DNA of 64,000 nucleotides from Bacillus infantis. Its GTDB lineage: Bacteria; Bacillota; Bacilli; Bacillales; Cytobacillaceae. The notes under the pieces are model-generated. The model was given only the letters and a program-made list of their open reading frames with translations, made no database searches and had not been told where the DNA came from. The DNA lies in the NCBI RefSeq assembly GCF_020171945.1, contig NZ_JAIVAP010000019.1, positions 1-64,000 of the forward strand. Reading direction: 5' to 3'. Made by a program: the position numbers and the translations under genes. Positions within the stretch are counted from its first letter, which is position 1. Every line of letters begins with the position of its first letter. Below are positions 26,798-37,035 of this stretch, in pieces.

Positions 26798-28144
26798 CTA
26801 TGCATTCATAAATTTTTTGACAGCTGGAATCCGTCTGATGACGAGCCAGTCCGCAAGCCAGACCACGATAAGCGACAGGCCGACAAGCGGAAACATGATC
26901 CCAAGTGCAATCAATATGAGCAGGAACATCTTCATTTTCCTTGCTGAAGGACCTGCAGGGGCGCCCATCCCTTTTTTCGGCTTCCGCTTCATCCAGAGAT
27001 ACAGCCCGCTGGCGGCGACAAGAATGATGCCAAGACAAATGAACAGGCTTATCAGCTGGTTGATCAGTCCAAATTGGGTTCCTTTATGAAGAGTGATGCC
27101 CCAGGCCACAAGCTTCCCGATAAAGCCGTAATTATCATAGCGGTAATCGGCGAGCACCGCGCCTGAATATTGATCAAGGTGGATTGTCGCTTCATCCTGG
27201 GCTTTTGCCGGAAAAGCAGAGAGTGTAAAAACGCCTTCCTTCGTTGAAGGGAAAATGATTGTATAACCCGGATCCATGCCTTCATACTGGGCAATCGTGA
27301 CTGCATCATTAATGGAAAGCGGGATAAAGCCTTCCACTTCCGATTTTGGCACCTCGAGATTCTCGGCTGCCCAAGGCACTTCTGCAATATCCTTTGTTTT
27401 TACTGGAGACTCAGGAGCACTGCCGGTCCAGATGGAAGGCGGATATCCTTCCCCTGTGTTCGTGGCCCAATTCTGGAAGTTCACTCCCCAGAAGCCTGAC
27501 CAGGGCAGGCCGGTCATGATTAAGAAAAGCATTCCTGCCGTCACCCAAAATGCAGGCACCGCATGCAGATCTCTTCTGAAAACTCTTTTTCCCTTATTCA
27601 AACGGGGAAGCAGCACGCCTGCCAGCCCTTTTGATTTCCTCGGAAACCATAAAAAGAGTCCAGTAACAATCAGGACAACCGCCCAGCAGGCAGCCAATTC
27701 GACGATCCGGTCGCCAAGGGTTCCTGCCATCAATTCGCCATGGATTTCCTCAATCTTATCCATGATCCGATCCTCATTGTTCAATGTCCCCAATGACTTT
27801 CCCGTATAAGGATCAATAAATACAGTAAGTGACTCTTCCCCATTTATGATGCTTACTTCACTGGACCGGGCGTCTTCTTCTCCAGGCCGGTATTTCGATA
27901 TAAAAGCATCAGGATACAGTCTCTTAACTTCTTCAAGCTGTTCAGAAGGAAGAATGCGATCCCCCTGCGGCTGGACTTCATAATATTCCTTATAGATCAC
28001 CTGCTCAATCTGAGGCTTGAACAAGTACACCGACCCTGTCACTGCCAGAATGATCAGGAACGGCGCAAAAATAATGCCGGCATAAAAATGCCATCTCCAA
28101 ATCGTTTTATAGAGGGAGCCCTCCGGTTTTGTTTTATTTTCCAT
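26798..28144 (-). CDS. PepSY-domain membrane protein (PepSY-associated TM family)
   Basis: About 448 residues. TM1 lies near residues 18-40 (WHFYAGIIFAPFLIILAVTGSVYLF) and PepSY-like domains flank it. Further membrane segments occur near 150, 195, 340 and 395, and there is a conserved WRWH start. The family includes siderophore-reductase-like and iron-regulated proteins. The frame is open to 28297, but that extension would run through the upstream gene's terminator; ATG at 28144, behind AAAGGA, fits the family N-terminus. It is co-transcribed with the FixH-like lipoprotein. Confidence 0.8.
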   Translation of the reverse strand: MENKTKPEGSLYKTIWRWHFYAGIIFAPFLIILAVTGSVYLFKPQIEQVIYKEYYEVQPQGDRILPSEQLEEVKRLYPDAFISKYRPGEEDARSSEVSIINGEESLTVFIDPYTGKSLGTLNNEDRIMDKIEEIHGELMAGTLGDRIVELAACWAVVLIVTGLFLWFPRKSKGLAGVLLPRLNKGKRVFRRDLHAVPAFWVTAGMLFLIMTGLPWSGFWGVNFQNWATNTGEGYPPSIWTGSAPESPVKTKDIAEVPWAAENLEVPKSEVEGFIPLSINDAVTIAQYEGMDPGYTIIFPSTKEGVFTLSAFPAKAQDEATIHLDQYSGAVLADYRYDNYGFIGKLVAWGITLHKGTQFGLINQLISLFICLGIILVAASGLYLWMKRKPKKGMGAPAGPSARKMKMFLLILIALGIMFPLVGLSLIVVWLADWLVIRRIPAVKKFMNA

Positions 28145-28256
28145 AGAGGCTGCAATCCTTTCATAATCAAATTCTATAAAACAATATAATGTGAAAATGT
28201 GAGGGATGAATGAAGTTTTTGCAAAAAATATTATTAGATTTCGCAGCACAAAAAGA

Positions 28257-28283
28257 GCCTGCCACTGACTGATCAGGGCAGGC
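28257..28283 (-). terminator. Terminator after SEC-C gene
   Basis: GCCTGCC pairs with GGCAGGC and is followed on the minus strand by TCTTTTTG. It isolates the SEC-C gene from the PepSY operon. Confidence 0.8.
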
Positions 28284-28319
28284 GTCTTTAATTTCATCGG
28301 CTAGACTAGTTAACTTTCA

Positions 28320-29519
28320 TTATCTTCCGCAGCATTTTTTATACTTTTTTCCGCTTCCGCATGGACAAGGGTCATTTCTTCCCACTTTAGCTTCGACATT
28401 GCTGTCTTTATTGGCAGCCGGCAGCGGCTTTAACTGCTTTTTCTCCATGCTGCTCAGCTCCAGGGAGGTATAGCCTTTGAGGAACCATTCCCTTGTGCTG
28501 TTCATCAGTTCCACCACTATGTCCATCAGTGCCTGCAGTTTTTCAACACTGTCGAACTTAAACATGCTTGTTAAGTATTTCATCAGATCTTCAGGTGTAT
28601 CGCCTACTCTTGTAGCAAAAACACACTCTTCGGCGACCTGGTCCGCATCTTCTTTCGAGATTTCGAAGTGCTGCGCCAGGAATTGGACGAGCTCCATATA
28701 GCTTTTATTTCTTTCCACAAAACCAGGCTCACCAGCTGCCAGCAGCTGCTGTTTGGTAAAAGGATAGTATGATAGATTCTTCCTTGCCTGATGCTCCTGG
28801 ATCACTCGTTTAGCATCAAACACCCTGCGATTAGAATAGCCATCTCCGTTAATCTGCAGCTCAGTGCGGAAAGAATTGGCGTTATGGATGACATTAAGAT
28901 ATTCTTTAAGCCTTATTTGATATTTAAGGTGTTTTTCCAGGAATTCTGCCAGCTGAACAAATGATAGTGTTCCATAATAATACAGAAGCCCGCCTGTAAG
29001 CCTAATCCATTCTGTATTTTTGCTGACGGCAGACCTGATATGTATACTGTTCTTTAATTCTTTTACTTTTTCAACCAGCTCATCCGGTACAGCCAAAACT
29101 GGCTCCCCTTCAACAATACCGCTGTAAATAAGGCCAGTTCCTCGGAAGTATTCAATCTGCTGCGCATCAAGATCAGGAGCTGGCATTATTCCGCCACTTC
29201 CGGCTATATCCAGCAGCAGCTTAAACCTTTCGCTGTCCCAGTTAAGAGGAATGCTTTCAAGGTTTTCAGCGATTTTTTCCTGGAGCAGGATGATCAGCTC
29301 CGCCTTTTTCAGGCTGCTCGCATTTTTAATAGCCAGATTTTTTCTTATTTGATCAAGTTCACCCTTTGTGAAACTGCTCAGCCCTTCATTCAGTGTAAAA
29401 GGGACACTCAGTTCACTCCAGTGCTTTTTGAACTGCTTCACTTCCTGGCTTTTCTTCAAATCTTTCAATCCGTCCAGAATCTTATTCACCTGTTTTTCAA
29501 GTACTGCATTTCCGCTCAT
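28320..29519 (-). CDS. SEC-C zinc-motif protein with Rho-N-like segment
   Basis: A 399-residue cytoplasmic protein. A SAP/Rho-N-like segment (residues ~48-85; [21 protein letters not shown]) is followed by a long helical region. The C-terminus is a SEC-C motif, [18 protein letters not shown], which binds zinc with the C-x-C...C-C set as in SecA. Standalone SEC-C proteins are common in Bacillus, often as uncharacterised nucleic-acid- or ribosome-linked factors. ATG follows GAAAGGAG. Function unknown beyond zinc binding. Confidence 0.8.
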   Translation of the reverse strand: MSGNAVLEKQVNKILDGLKDLKKSQEVKQFKKHWSELSVPFTLNEGLSSFTKGELDQIRKNLAIKNASSLKKAELIILLQEKIAENLESIPLNWDSERFKLLLDIAGSGGIMPAPDLDAQQIEYFRGTGLIYSGIVEGEPVLAVPDELVEKVKELKNSIHIRSAVSKNTEWIRLTGGLLYYYGTLSFVQLAEFLEKHLKYQIRLKEYLNVIHNANSFRTELQINGDGYSNRRVFDAKRVIQEHQARKNLSYYPFTKQQLLAAGEPGFVERNKSYMELVQFLAQHFEISKEDADQVAEECVFATRVGDTPEDLMKYLTSMFKFDSVEKLQALMDIVVELMNSTREWFLKGYTSLELSSMEKKQLKPLPAANKDSNVEAKVGRNDPCPCGSGKKYKKCCGR

Positions 29520-29790
29520 GTATATGTACTCCTTTCTCTCTTATTCATTCACAATCAATCATCGATTTTTTCATTAATGAATACATGTACATTTCCAATC
29601 TACTATTATACACATAAGAGCCGGCAGGGATAAAATGAATCAAAATAGAAAATAGTCCGTCAATAAGGTGAAAACCCTTGTTTTAAAGTGATTTCAGGGA
29701 TACTGCTGTCAAAAATTAACGCCTCCTATAAGCAGTAAGTAGAGAGCGTTCCACCTTCTGAATGAGGTAATCAGTGACAGGTGGAAAAAG

Positions 29791-29923
29791 TAAGCGGAGA
29801 AATTCCCCCTATTTTCAAAAAAACTCTAAATATAGCCAAAATAGACGGAGAAATTCCCCCTATCAGATTAAAAAACAGGAAAATAGGTAATTTTGCTCCT
29901 CTTAACTGGAATTTCTCCGCTTA
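29791..29923. repeat. Palindromic intergenic repeat element
   Basis: TAAGCGGAGAAATTCC (29791-29806) is perfectly inverted at 29908-29923. A direct copy, GACGGAGAAATTCCCCCTAT, lies at about 29844-29863. Inner CCCTATTTTC (29808-29817) also inverts as GAAAATAGG. The whole can fold into a long hairpin of about 130 bases. It resembles small dispersed palindromic elements found between Bacillaceae genes; copy number elsewhere cannot be seen here. Confidence 0.7.
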
Positions 29924-30074
29924 TTTCTACCCTCCCGTGTCATATTCAGCAACATAGCAGGAAATTCTACTCTTATTTTAAGGCTTGTCGTTTTGATTCG
30001 ATCTCCCATAATTTACTTCTCAGGCTTGATGTATATTACTAACTAACTTGCCACGTTTGTGACATAAGAAAAAG

Positions 30075-30102
30075 GGTCTCCCCTCTATTAAAGGGAAAGA
30101 CC
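30075..30102 (-). terminator. Terminator after methyltransferase gene
   Basis: GGTCTTTCCCTTT pairs with an AGGGGAGACC arm and is followed on the minus strand by CTTTTT, about 65 bases past the stop. Confidence 0.65.
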
Positions 30103-30169
30103 ACTTTACTTTACTAATTAAATACTTTAGAGACACTTAATATCCTTAATTCGATAAAAAAATATATGC

Positions 30170-30745
30170 TTACTCCGTTTTCTGCGCAATTAGCATGTAT
30201 AAAGATGCTGCTGGAAAGGATCTCTCAGTTACTGTAAATCCAGCTTCGTTCATTTCACACTCCATTCCTTCCAAGGAAATTCTCGGCGCTTTCCCTGAAC
30301 CTTCCTTTGGTTCAAGTTCCAGACAGATTAGATAACCTTCTTTTTTAAGTACATTTCTCATTTGCTGTAATAGCGGTGCGAGTGGCTGAATTTCATGCAA
30401 AACAAGGGAAGCAATGATGATATCAATAGAACTGTCTGTTAAAGGAAGTGCCTCCATACTCCCCAGCACTGGAACAATATTTGTCACCTGTTCCTCCAAA
30501 GCTTTCTCATTTATTATCTCCAGCATAGCCGCATCGATATCCAGCGCATATACGCTGCCATTGATCCTTTTCGCTGCAGGGATGGAAAAATAACCGGTCC
30601 CAGCGCCAAAATCCAGCATGCTATCATTTTCCTTTAAAGGAATCATGTTCAGTAATTGTTCGGGAGATAATACCTTTCTTCGCTCGGGGCTTTCCAAGTA
30701 GGATACTTTTCCTTTATCGTGCTTGCCATGCGAATGATGGTTCAT
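30170..30745 (-). CDS. Class I SAM-dependent methyltransferase
   Basis: 191 residues. Motif I is MLDFGAGTGYFS near residue 44 (SAM binding), followed by YALDIDAAML, VLGSMEALPL and IIIASLVLHEI, the usual order of the Methyltransf_11/25 fold. A His-rich, Lys-rich N-terminus (MNHHSHGKHDKGK) may bind metal. It follows the frameshifted FAD oxidoreductase and an Rrf2 gene, as in small stress-linked clusters. Substrate unknown. Confidence 0.82.
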   Translation of the reverse strand: MNHHSHGKHDKGKVSYLESPERRKVLSPEQLLNMIPLKENDSMLDFGAGTGYFSIPAAKRINGSVYALDIDAAMLEIINEKALEEQVTNIVPVLGSMEALPLTDSSIDIIIASLVLHEIQPLAPLLQQMRNVLKKEGYLICLELEPKEGSGKAPRISLEGMECEMNEAGFTVTERSFPAASLYMLIAQKTE

Positions 30746-30768
30746 TTAAATCCTCCTATCTTTAACTT

Positions 30769-31681
30769 CTATTTATCCTGGCTATATCTCTCTTCTATAA
30801 GAGCTGCATTCACAGCAATGGCAGCCATACTGCCTTCCGCTGCCGCAATGATTAACTGGGAAGCACCGGCAATTCGCGTATCCCCGCAGGCATACAGCCC
30901 TTCTGTGTTCGTGCGCTGCCAACTGTCAGTTGTAATTCCTCCCTGCTCATTTAGTGTGTAGCCGAGTGAATCAAAGGAAGCAGCCTGTTTCCATTCCGAT
31001 GCGATAAACCCTCCTTCAAGAAGCACTGAAGTTCCATCTTCAAGCTGGATTTTTTCCAGCAGCCCCTCTTTTCCAATGAGAGAGGAAATCTTCTTTTCGT
31101 TAATACCGATGCCATTATTTTTGAGCAATTCTTTTTCTTCGGGCGAAAGGACTTTCCTGCCGTTCGTAAAAATAATTAAATCATTCGTCCAGTTAGACAC
31201 CACTTTCGCCATATGAAACGCCGCCTGCTGCTCTTCAGCGATCACTGCCAGCGGCCGATCTTTTTAATTCCCAGCCATCACAGTAAGGACAGCCGAAAAG
31301 GCTCTGGCCATAGAACTCTTTCGCCTTTGGAATATCTGGAAGAATTTCCTTGAATCCTGTGGCGATTATAATTTTTTTGGCACTATATACTTCCGCGTTT
31401 TCTGTCTCTACTTGAAACAAGTTGTTTTCTTTATTAATACGATGCACCCGCTGCCGTTCAAGCCTCACGTTCGGGTACTTGCTCAATTCTCCTTGAGCAA
31501 TCCTTTTGAATTCCTGCGGATGTATGCCATCCCTAGTGATAAATCCGTGGGACTCAGAAGTTACCGCATTTCTCGGTTTGTTGTCATCAAACAGGATCGT
31601 TTTCCGTCTGGATCTTCCAAGCACTAAAGCAGCATTCAACCCAGCCGGGCCTCCGCCAATCACCGCGCAGTCTAATATCAT
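30769..31681 (-). pseudogene. Thioredoxin-reductase-like FAD/NAD(P) oxidoreductase, frameshifted
   Basis: Two overlapping frames together encode one protein of about 300 residues. The N-terminal part has the FAD motif GGGPAGLNAA, GFITRDG and the CPYCDGWEL redox-site segment; the C-terminal part has the distal GLYACGDTR and FAD-binding helix. They are joined by a +1 slip at an A5 run (T5 at 31261-31265 on the plus strand). With four A the frame would read WELKDRPLAVIAEE without interruption. Two Cys in CPYC suggest a disulfide-linked redox role. The break may be a true mutation, a phase-variable tract, ribosomal slippage or a sequencing error. Start ATG 31681 behind GGGAGTGA. Confidence 0.8.
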
Positions 31682-31716
31682 TGTGTTCACTCCCTCAATG
31701 AATTTAATATTTCTTA

Positions 31717-32115
31717 TTACCGTTGTGATTCTGCCTCTTTAGCAATATCGATTAGAAGCTTTGATGCCAGTTCACTTTTCATATTTTCCTCTGCCTGTCT
31801 CATGACGTTCTCAATCAAGCAGCCTTCATGGTGAATGGAGCAATCGAATAAGCTAGTCTCCCCTTCAATCGCGTGGATAACTTCCAAAAAGGATATTTCA
31901 TGTTTTTTTCTGGAAATTTTATAGCCTCCCTTCGCCCCAGGAGTTGATTCAATCAAACCCGCTTTCGCTAATTTGGTTAAAACCTTAGAAAGGTACGTCG
32001 GGGAAAGATGCTGCATCTCTGCTAATTCCTGTACCCCCACTGTGCCCTCCCCAGGCTCCAGCATTAGATGGACCATCGTATGCAGAGCATAGTTTGTTGC
32101 GTTTGAATATTTCAT
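31717..32115 (-). CDS. Rrf2-family transcriptional regulator
   Basis: About 132 residues. Winged helix at residues 1-65 (SNATNYALHTMVHL, VQELAEMQHLSPTYLSKVLTKL), a GGYKISR wing, then a FDCSIHHEGC segment with two Cys where iron-sulfur or redox-sensing Rrf2 proteins carry their ligands; a third Cys of the classical set is not apparent. ATG at 32115 has AAGGAGG directly upstream, better than the longer frame. It precedes the oxidoreductase gene and probably responds to redox or thiol stress. Confidence 0.85.
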   Translation of the reverse strand: MKYSNATNYALHTMVHLMLEPGEGTVGVQELAEMQHLSPTYLSKVLTKLAKAGLIESTPGAKGGYKISRKKHEISFLEVIHAIEGETSLFDCSIHHEGCLIENVMRQAEENMKSELASKLLIDIAKEAESQR

Positions 32116-32316
32116 AATAACCTCCTTGAATAAAAAAGACATTAAAGACTCTTGATATCTGTAATAAGATCGACTTTATCACTTGAGGTAAAGGATGTCA
32201 ACGAGAGGTTTTTAAAAATCCTAAATATAAACTGGTCATGTCTATAGTTGAATCTGTTCAATGCCATTGACTTCTATAACCCCAAAAATTGGTCAACTTT
32301 GTACGACTTTTTCATG

Positions 32317-32781
32317 TTAATCCAGCACAGGTGTCTTCTTCCCCTCAGCCCAATCTTTAATAAACTCCTTCTGCCTTGGATTTAAATTCCCTGGCAGGCC
32401 GTTCTTCTCAAAATACCGATGCTCCCTGCTTTCGTCTCCCGTTTGCTTTAAGGTCCCGCTGAAAGAGCTGGTTTTGAATATAATCTGGACACTGAATACC
32501 CTGTCTTTATTGGGATATTCAACAAAACATTTCTCCCCTGAGTAGATCGCGAACAGTTCAAGCTCCTGAACCTCAAGTCCTGTTTCTTCAAAAGTTTCTC
32601 TTTTAGCCGTCTGCTCAAACGTTTCGCCCAGCTCCATCACCCCGCCGGGTATGCACCAATTATCTTCGTCTGTACGGTGCTGCAGCAGAATTCTACCCTC
32701 GTTTTCAATGATGATGCCGCAGCCGACAGTGAACAGCGTTTCGTGTCCAATCATTTTTCTCATCGTTCTTATATAATCCAT
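32317..32781 (-). CDS. Nudix hydrolase
   Basis: About 154 residues. The Nudix box GGVMELGETFEQTAKRETFE-ETG (pattern GX5EX7REUXEEXGU) lies near residues 51-73 and binds Mg for hydrolysis of nucleoside diphosphate derivatives. The second ATG (32781) is chosen because GGAGG lies just upstream. Monocistronic; substrate unknown, though the length and spacing fit ADP-sugar or (deoxy)nucleotide pyrophosphatases. Confidence 0.85.
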   Translation of the reverse strand: MDYIRTMRKMIGHETLFTVGCGIIIENEGRILLQHRTDEDNWCIPGGVMELGETFEQTAKRETFEETGLEVQELELFAIYSGEKCFVEYPNKDRVFSVQIIFKTSSFSGTLKQTGDESREHRYFEKNGLPGNLNPRQKEFIKDWAEGKKTPVLD

Positions 32782-32878
32782 TTTCCCTCCCATTTTCCTT
32801 CTCATTTAAATAGAAAAAGAACCTCTAATCTTATCACGATTAAAGGCTCCTGGTGTATTTAGTTAACATAATATTTTT

Positions 32879-34378
32879 CTAGGAAACCAGTTCCTTTTTT
32901 CTTAAGCCAAGCGTCTCGGCTGTTGACGTCTGGATTTCATGGAAAAGTGCTGGATTGCTGGCCAGCGATACACCGAATGACGGAATCATTTCTTTGATTT
33001 TTGGCTGCCATTTCTGCATATTCTCAGGAAAGCATTTCTCAAGAACTTCAAGCATAACCTGTACAGCAGTTGATGCACCTGGGGATGCTCCGAGCAATGC
33101 GGCAACCGAACCGTCTGAAGCACTCACAACCTCTGTCCCAAATTGCAGCGTTCCTTTGCCGCCTGCTTCTGTGTCCTTGATAACCTGAACACGCTGGCCG
33201 GCTACGACTGTATCCCAATCACCGCTTTGAGCGTTCGGGATGAACTCGCGCAGTTCCTGGATCCGCTTCTCATGAGACAGCAGCACCTGCTCGATCAAAT
33301 ACTTGGTCAAAGGAAATTCCTTCATTCCCGCTGCCAGCATTGTAAAGACATTATTCGGTTTAACAGAACCGATTAAATCAAAGTTAGAGCCTGTTTTCAG
33401 GAACTTAGGCGAGAATCCGGCAAAAGGCCCGAACAGGAGGGACTTCTTGTTATCGATATACCTTGTATCAAGATGGGGTACCGACATTGGCGGCGCTCCG
33501 ACCTTTGCTTTCCCATATACCTTGGCATGGTGCCTGGCAATGACCTCAGGGTTATTGCAGACAAGGAAAAGACCGCTGACAGGGAAGCCCCCGATTCGCT
33601 TCGACTCAGGAATCCCGGTTTTCTGCAGCAGCGGCAGACTGCCGCCCCCGCCTCCGATGAACACGAACTTGGCAGTATGGTGTTCCACAGAGCCGCTTTC
33701 AAGATTTTTCACCTTCACGTCCCACATGCCCTGGCTGTTGCGTTTGATATCCTTCACCGTATGCTTGTAATTCATTTCTACATTTTGCTTCTTCAAATAG
33801 TCGAACAGCATCCTAGTCAAAGCACCGAAGTTCACATCTGTACCGGAATCAATTTTCGTGGCGGCGATCGGTTCGTTTGATTTCCGGTCCTCCATAATAA
33901 GAGGAATCCATTCCTTTAATTTCTTTGGGTCGCTTGAGAATTCCATACCCTGAAACAGCGGGACACCTGAAAGCGCTTTAAATCGTTTTTGCAGGAATTC
34001 TACATTTTTCTCACCTTCCACAAGGCTCATATGCGGTATAGGCATGATGAATTCCTGCGGATTTCGGATAAGGTCCTTTTTGACTAAATAAGACCAAAAC
34101 TGGCGTGACAGCTGGAATTGTTCGTTAATATCAATCGCTTTCTTTATATCGATAGAGCCATCCGGCTTCTCTGGCGTATAATTCAGCTCGCACAAGGCAG
34201 CATGGCCTGTACCCGCATTATTCCACTCATTCGAGCTTTCTTCCCCTGAACCCGCAAGCTTCTCAAAAACCTTGATCTCCCACTCAGGAGCAAGCTCCTT
34301 CAGAAAAGAACCCAATGTTGCGCTCATGATCCCGGCACCAATTAAGATTACGTCTGTTGCTTTCTGTACGCTGCTCAT
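32879..34378 (-). CDS. mqo: Malate:quinone oxidoreductase
   Basis: About 499 residues, normal length for Mqo, the membrane-associated FAD enzyme that oxidises malate to oxaloacetate and reduces quinone. FAD motif [10 protein letters not shown] lies near residue 13, [20 protein letters not shown] near 57, and [13 protein letters not shown] and GASPGAS near the C-terminus. The frame is open further upstream, but ATG at 34378 gives the family N-terminus; its AGGAGG is a little far (about 13 bases). A cre-like site lies about 270 bases upstream. Confidence 0.93.
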   Translation of the reverse strand: MSSVQKATDVILIGAGIMSATLGSFLKELAPEWEIKVFEKLAGSGEESSNEWNNAGTGHAALCELNYTPEKPDGSIDIKKAIDINEQFQLSRQFWSYLVKKDLIRNPQEFIMPIPHMSLVEGEKNVEFLQKRFKALSGVPLFQGMEFSSDPKKLKEWIPLIMEDRKSNEPIAATKIDSGTDVNFGALTRMLFDYLKKQNVEMNYKHTVKDIKRNSQGMWDVKVKNLESGSVEHHTAKFVFIGGGGGSLPLLQKTGIPESKRIGGFPVSGLFLVCNNPEVIARHHAKVYGKAKVGAPPMSVPHLDTRYIDNKKSLLFGPFAGFSPKFLKTGSNFDLIGSVKPNNVFTMLAAGMKEFPLTKYLIEQVLLSHEKRIQELREFIPNAQSGDWDTVVAGQRVQVIKDTEAGGKGTLQFGTEVVSASDGSVAALLGASPGASTAVQVMLEVLEKCFPENMQKWQPKIKEMIPSFGVSLASNPALFHEIQTSTAETLGLRKKELVS

Positions 34379-34649
34379 AATACGTTCTTTGCCTCCTATA
34401 TGTGAAAAAAGATTGTGCGCTATTTCACCTAGAAATTCACTCTTCCGTTTCAATTAAAACCCTTTCATATTCTATTATAATGATTTATTGGTTAATTTAT
34501 CTACTATTATCTGATAATTATATATTATTTTTCGTTTGGAAAAAAGTGCAAAGGTTCACTTTATACAGGAAAAATCAAAAATTCTGTACTTTTTTCATTA
34601 TATCAGGATTAGAATTTACTAAACATTATATTCCTATATTAAAATAAAA

Positions 34650-34663
34650 AGTAAGCGTTAACA
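34650..34663. promoter_or_regulatory. cre-like site upstream of mqo
   Basis: AGTAAGCGTTAACA matches the cre consensus at 13 of 14 positions. Its distance from mqo is large, and it also lies just past the terminator of the amino-sugar locus, so a role is uncertain. Confidence 0.35.
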
Positions 34664-34694
34664 AGTCTGGAGTATTGCGTATTAAGAACAAAAA

Positions 34695-34734
34695 GCGCAT
34701 AAACAAGTTCTGCTGATCAGAATGGTTTATGCGC
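34695..34734 (-). terminator. Terminator of the amino-sugar operon
   Basis: GCGCATAAAC pairs perfectly with GTTTATGCGC, and inside it TTCTG pairs with CAGAA. On the minus strand TTTTTG follows. It lies past the last minus-strand gene of region 3. Confidence 0.88.
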
Positions 34735-34774
34735 CTGGAAAATATATTAATCAACTTATTGGGATTCAATTCGT

Positions 34775-35422
34775 TTATTCAGATACATTTGGGATCAAAA
34801 CATTTAATTTCAGAATATCCTTTACAGCCTCTAACCAGGTCATGGCCATCAGCATATTCCCCAATGCATTCATGTGTACTCCATCAATGGTGAGCGGCTG
34901 ATTCTTCCTCTTTTCCAAATAAGATATAAATGCCTGGTGTGTTGGAACAGTAGCTGCTCCAAATCTCTTCGCTGTTTTGTGAATGATGCCAAGATACGGC
35001 TTGAGCTTCAAATTCCCAACCGATGTGATATCTTCTTTTATCACTGTGGGCTCCATCAAAATGATTCTCGCATTTGTACGCTTTTTGACCTCTTCAAGGA
35101 GATCTGCAAGGATTGATTCAAACTTGTCAGGAAACATTTGATTTATGTCTGGTGAATCCATCTGCCTTGCCACATCATTTATGCCAATTGAGATTGACAG
35201 GATATCTGGGTTCAACTGTATGACATCTCTTTCCCACCTATCGGCAAGATCGATGATCCGATCACCGCTTACCCCTTTATTGTGTATCTCAAAGTCCTGC
35301 CGGGGGCAGGTGACTGTCAGATAATCATGAATTAGGCGTACATAGCCGTTGCCAATGCTATCATTTTCACTTACTCCCGACCATGTAATACTATCACCAA
35401 TAAAAACTACCTTCTTTTTCAT
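34775..35422 (-). CDS. SGNH/GDSL hydrolase
   Basis: 215 residues, no signal peptide. Block I GDSI with catalytic Ser11, block II NKGVSGDR near 53, block III SIGINDV near 83, and block V DGVHMNALG near 180 with the Asp/His pair. It is probably a carbohydrate O-deacetylase or acylesterase acting inside the cell on imported glycan. It is last in the large minus-strand operon, 77 bases after the DUF4838-like gene. Confidence 0.82.
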   Translation of the reverse strand: MKKKVVFIGDSITWSGVSENDSIGNGYVRLIHDYLTVTCPRQDFEIHNKGVSGDRIIDLADRWERDVIQLNPDILSISIGINDVARQMDSPDINQMFPDKFESILADLLEEVKKRTNARIILMEPTVIKEDITSVGNLKLKPYLGIIHKTAKRFGAATVPTHQAFISYLEKRKNQPLTIDGVHMNALGNMLMAMTWLEAVKDILKLNVLIPNVSE

Positions 35423-35499
35423 GGTTTCCCCCTATATGATCCCGGTTTCTTACTAAATCCTTCTATAAAATGAACTATACAGCCCCTCCGTAATCCTAT

Positions 35500-37035
35500 T
35501 TATTTTTCCTCCCACATTGTTATATACCTTGTTAATTTTTGTTTGATAAAATCATTATAAAAAACTGCCATACTGTATACCTCATTCGTGTTTTCGGTTG
35601 GTTTCAAACTGATTTTTTCTATCTCGATTCTCCACTTTTTCATATCATTCAGCACTTTTGGTATATCATTATATTTTGTTACTTTTTCTGGATCGATTAT
35701 GCGCTGTGGAAATAATGGAACATTCATTTTAGATGCTTCAGAAAGTATTTCTTCCATTTTTTCATAAGCTTCCATAATCTCTGCTTGTTTATCGCCAAAG
35801 ATAGAATAAAAATCATTCTTAATCTCGTGGAAGTCATCACCCCATGCCAATCTGGCAAAAAAATAGCTGTTCATCAGCTGGATCGATTGCCAAGGATATA
35901 AATAATCCATCTCAGCAGCTGATTCTTTTGGAATAAATGGTACGATCAGATTTACGATCCTCTTTATCCCCATTCTGCTAAACAATTCAATATCCGCTTG
36001 GATACGGTGAAACAGCGGCGGATATAAATCACCCAGCATGAAATGATCGCTATAATATTCGAATATGGTGATCCGATTATTGCTTTCCTTAGTATATTTG
36101 CACCACTTCTGCATGGCTTTGTAAGCTCTATCTTCATCTGCGAATGACTGTTTATAGTTTCTGCCCCAGTATGCAAATAAGGTATCCACTTTTTCGGCAC
36201 CTTCCAGGTCTTCTGGAATCTCCAGCATATTCCAGGATAATCCTGCATTATAGGCAATATGCTCTACTTCAAGGTGTGGCAGCTGCCTTTTAATCGTTTC
36301 AGTGAATTCGATATATTGGGCTATAAAATGCTGATCCCCACCAATTCCAACATCCGCGGGCCATAATGATACCCGCTTAATGGAAGCTGAATCTTCACAT
36401 GTTTCCTTGATTTTTTTAAGCAGGCGGCTTTTCCAGGTATCGTCCCGGAAATCGAACTGGTTCTTTTCCGATGCACTCCCACCTGCCAGGTAGTGCATGC
36501 TATGGCCGCCAATTGTGACAGTCAGGCCGCGTTTCTCAATCTCTGGAGCCAAAATATTCTTCACTTTATCCCAGAGCATAAATGTAAAAAATAAATCATT
36601 GATATAATGTTTTGCCGCCCAGTCAACCAGCTTTATGAGAAAAGCAGCATCGTTGTAATTTTCAACAACCAGCCCTCTTCGTTCCATTTTTCCCTTATGA
36701 GAAATCTTATCAAAATGGAAAAGAGAATCACTTAAAGACTCAGCAGATAAGAAGCTTACCCATTTATATCCGAATAGATTTTTGCAGGCATGATAGACGC
36801 CAAAAAGGACAGAGCGGGGATTTGATCCTATTATTTGGATCTCCTCCCCCTTGTTAAGGAGTTTAAAAGAATCCGTTCTCACGTGATCTGCGAGGGATTC
36901 ACCTTCAGTTTCTATATCCAACACGAAAGAGTACGGAATTTCCATACGTGCTGCTTCTGCATATTTCTGCAATTCTTCTTTTGCAAATCTGATAGTCTTT
37001 TCGTCTTTTAAAATGGAACATTGAATGCTAGTCAT
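35500..37035 (-). CDS. Putative glycosidase with GH67N/DUF4838-like architecture
   Basis: 511 residues, cytoplasmic. The N-terminal domain (residues ~1-110) has FAKEELQKYAEAA, then IQIIGSNPRSVLFGVYH and YKWVSF, which is the alpha/beta domain found before the catalytic barrel in alpha-glucuronidases (GH67), GH20 and DUF4838 proteins. A barrel-like domain follows (residues ~120-400), starting RRGLVVENYNDAAFLIKLVDWAAKHYINDLFF. No family catalytic pair can be named with confidence, so the reaction is unknown. Its ATG directly follows the stop of the preceding gene (TGAATG), so translation is coupled. Confidence 0.65.
   Translation of the reverse strand: MTSIQCSILKDEKTIRFAKEELQKYAEAARMEIPYSFVLDIETEGESLADHVRTDSFKLLNKGEEIQIIGSNPRSVLFGVYHACKNLFGYKWVSFLSAESLSDSLFHFDKISHKGKMERRGLVVENYNDAAFLIKLVDWAAKHYINDLFFTFMLWDKVKNILAPEIEKRGLTVTIGGHSMHYLAGGSASEKNQFDFRDDTWKSRLLKKIKETCEDSASIKRVSLWPADVGIGGDQHFIAQYIEFTETIKRQLPHLEVEHIAYNAGLSWNMLEIPEDLEGAEKVDTLFAYWGRNYKQSFADEDRAYKAMQKWCKYTKESNNRITIFEYYSDHFMLGDLYPPLFHRIQADIELFSRMGIKRIVNLIVPFIPKESAAEMDYLYPWQSIQLMNSYFFARLAWGDDFHEIKNDFYSIFGDKQAEIMEAYEKMEEILSEASKMNVPLFPQRIIDPEKVTKYNDIPKVLNDMKKWRIEIEKISLKPTENTNEVYSMAVFYNDFIKQKLTRYITMWEEK

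Larger units (their letters stand above)
29520..30169. other. Gene-free 650-base region with repeats
   Basis: Besides the inverted-repeat element and the terminator listed separately, no open frame with a ribosome site is present. Confidence 0.5.

Noticed and set aside
28145-28297. 51-residue N-terminal extension of the PepSY protein
   Set aside because: It would be translated through the SEC-C gene's terminator and does not resemble the family N-terminus.
32281-32310. Second IS21 end (TTGGTCAACTTT)
   Set aside because: Only one short match, without transposase remnants or a second repeat; chance or a tiny relic.
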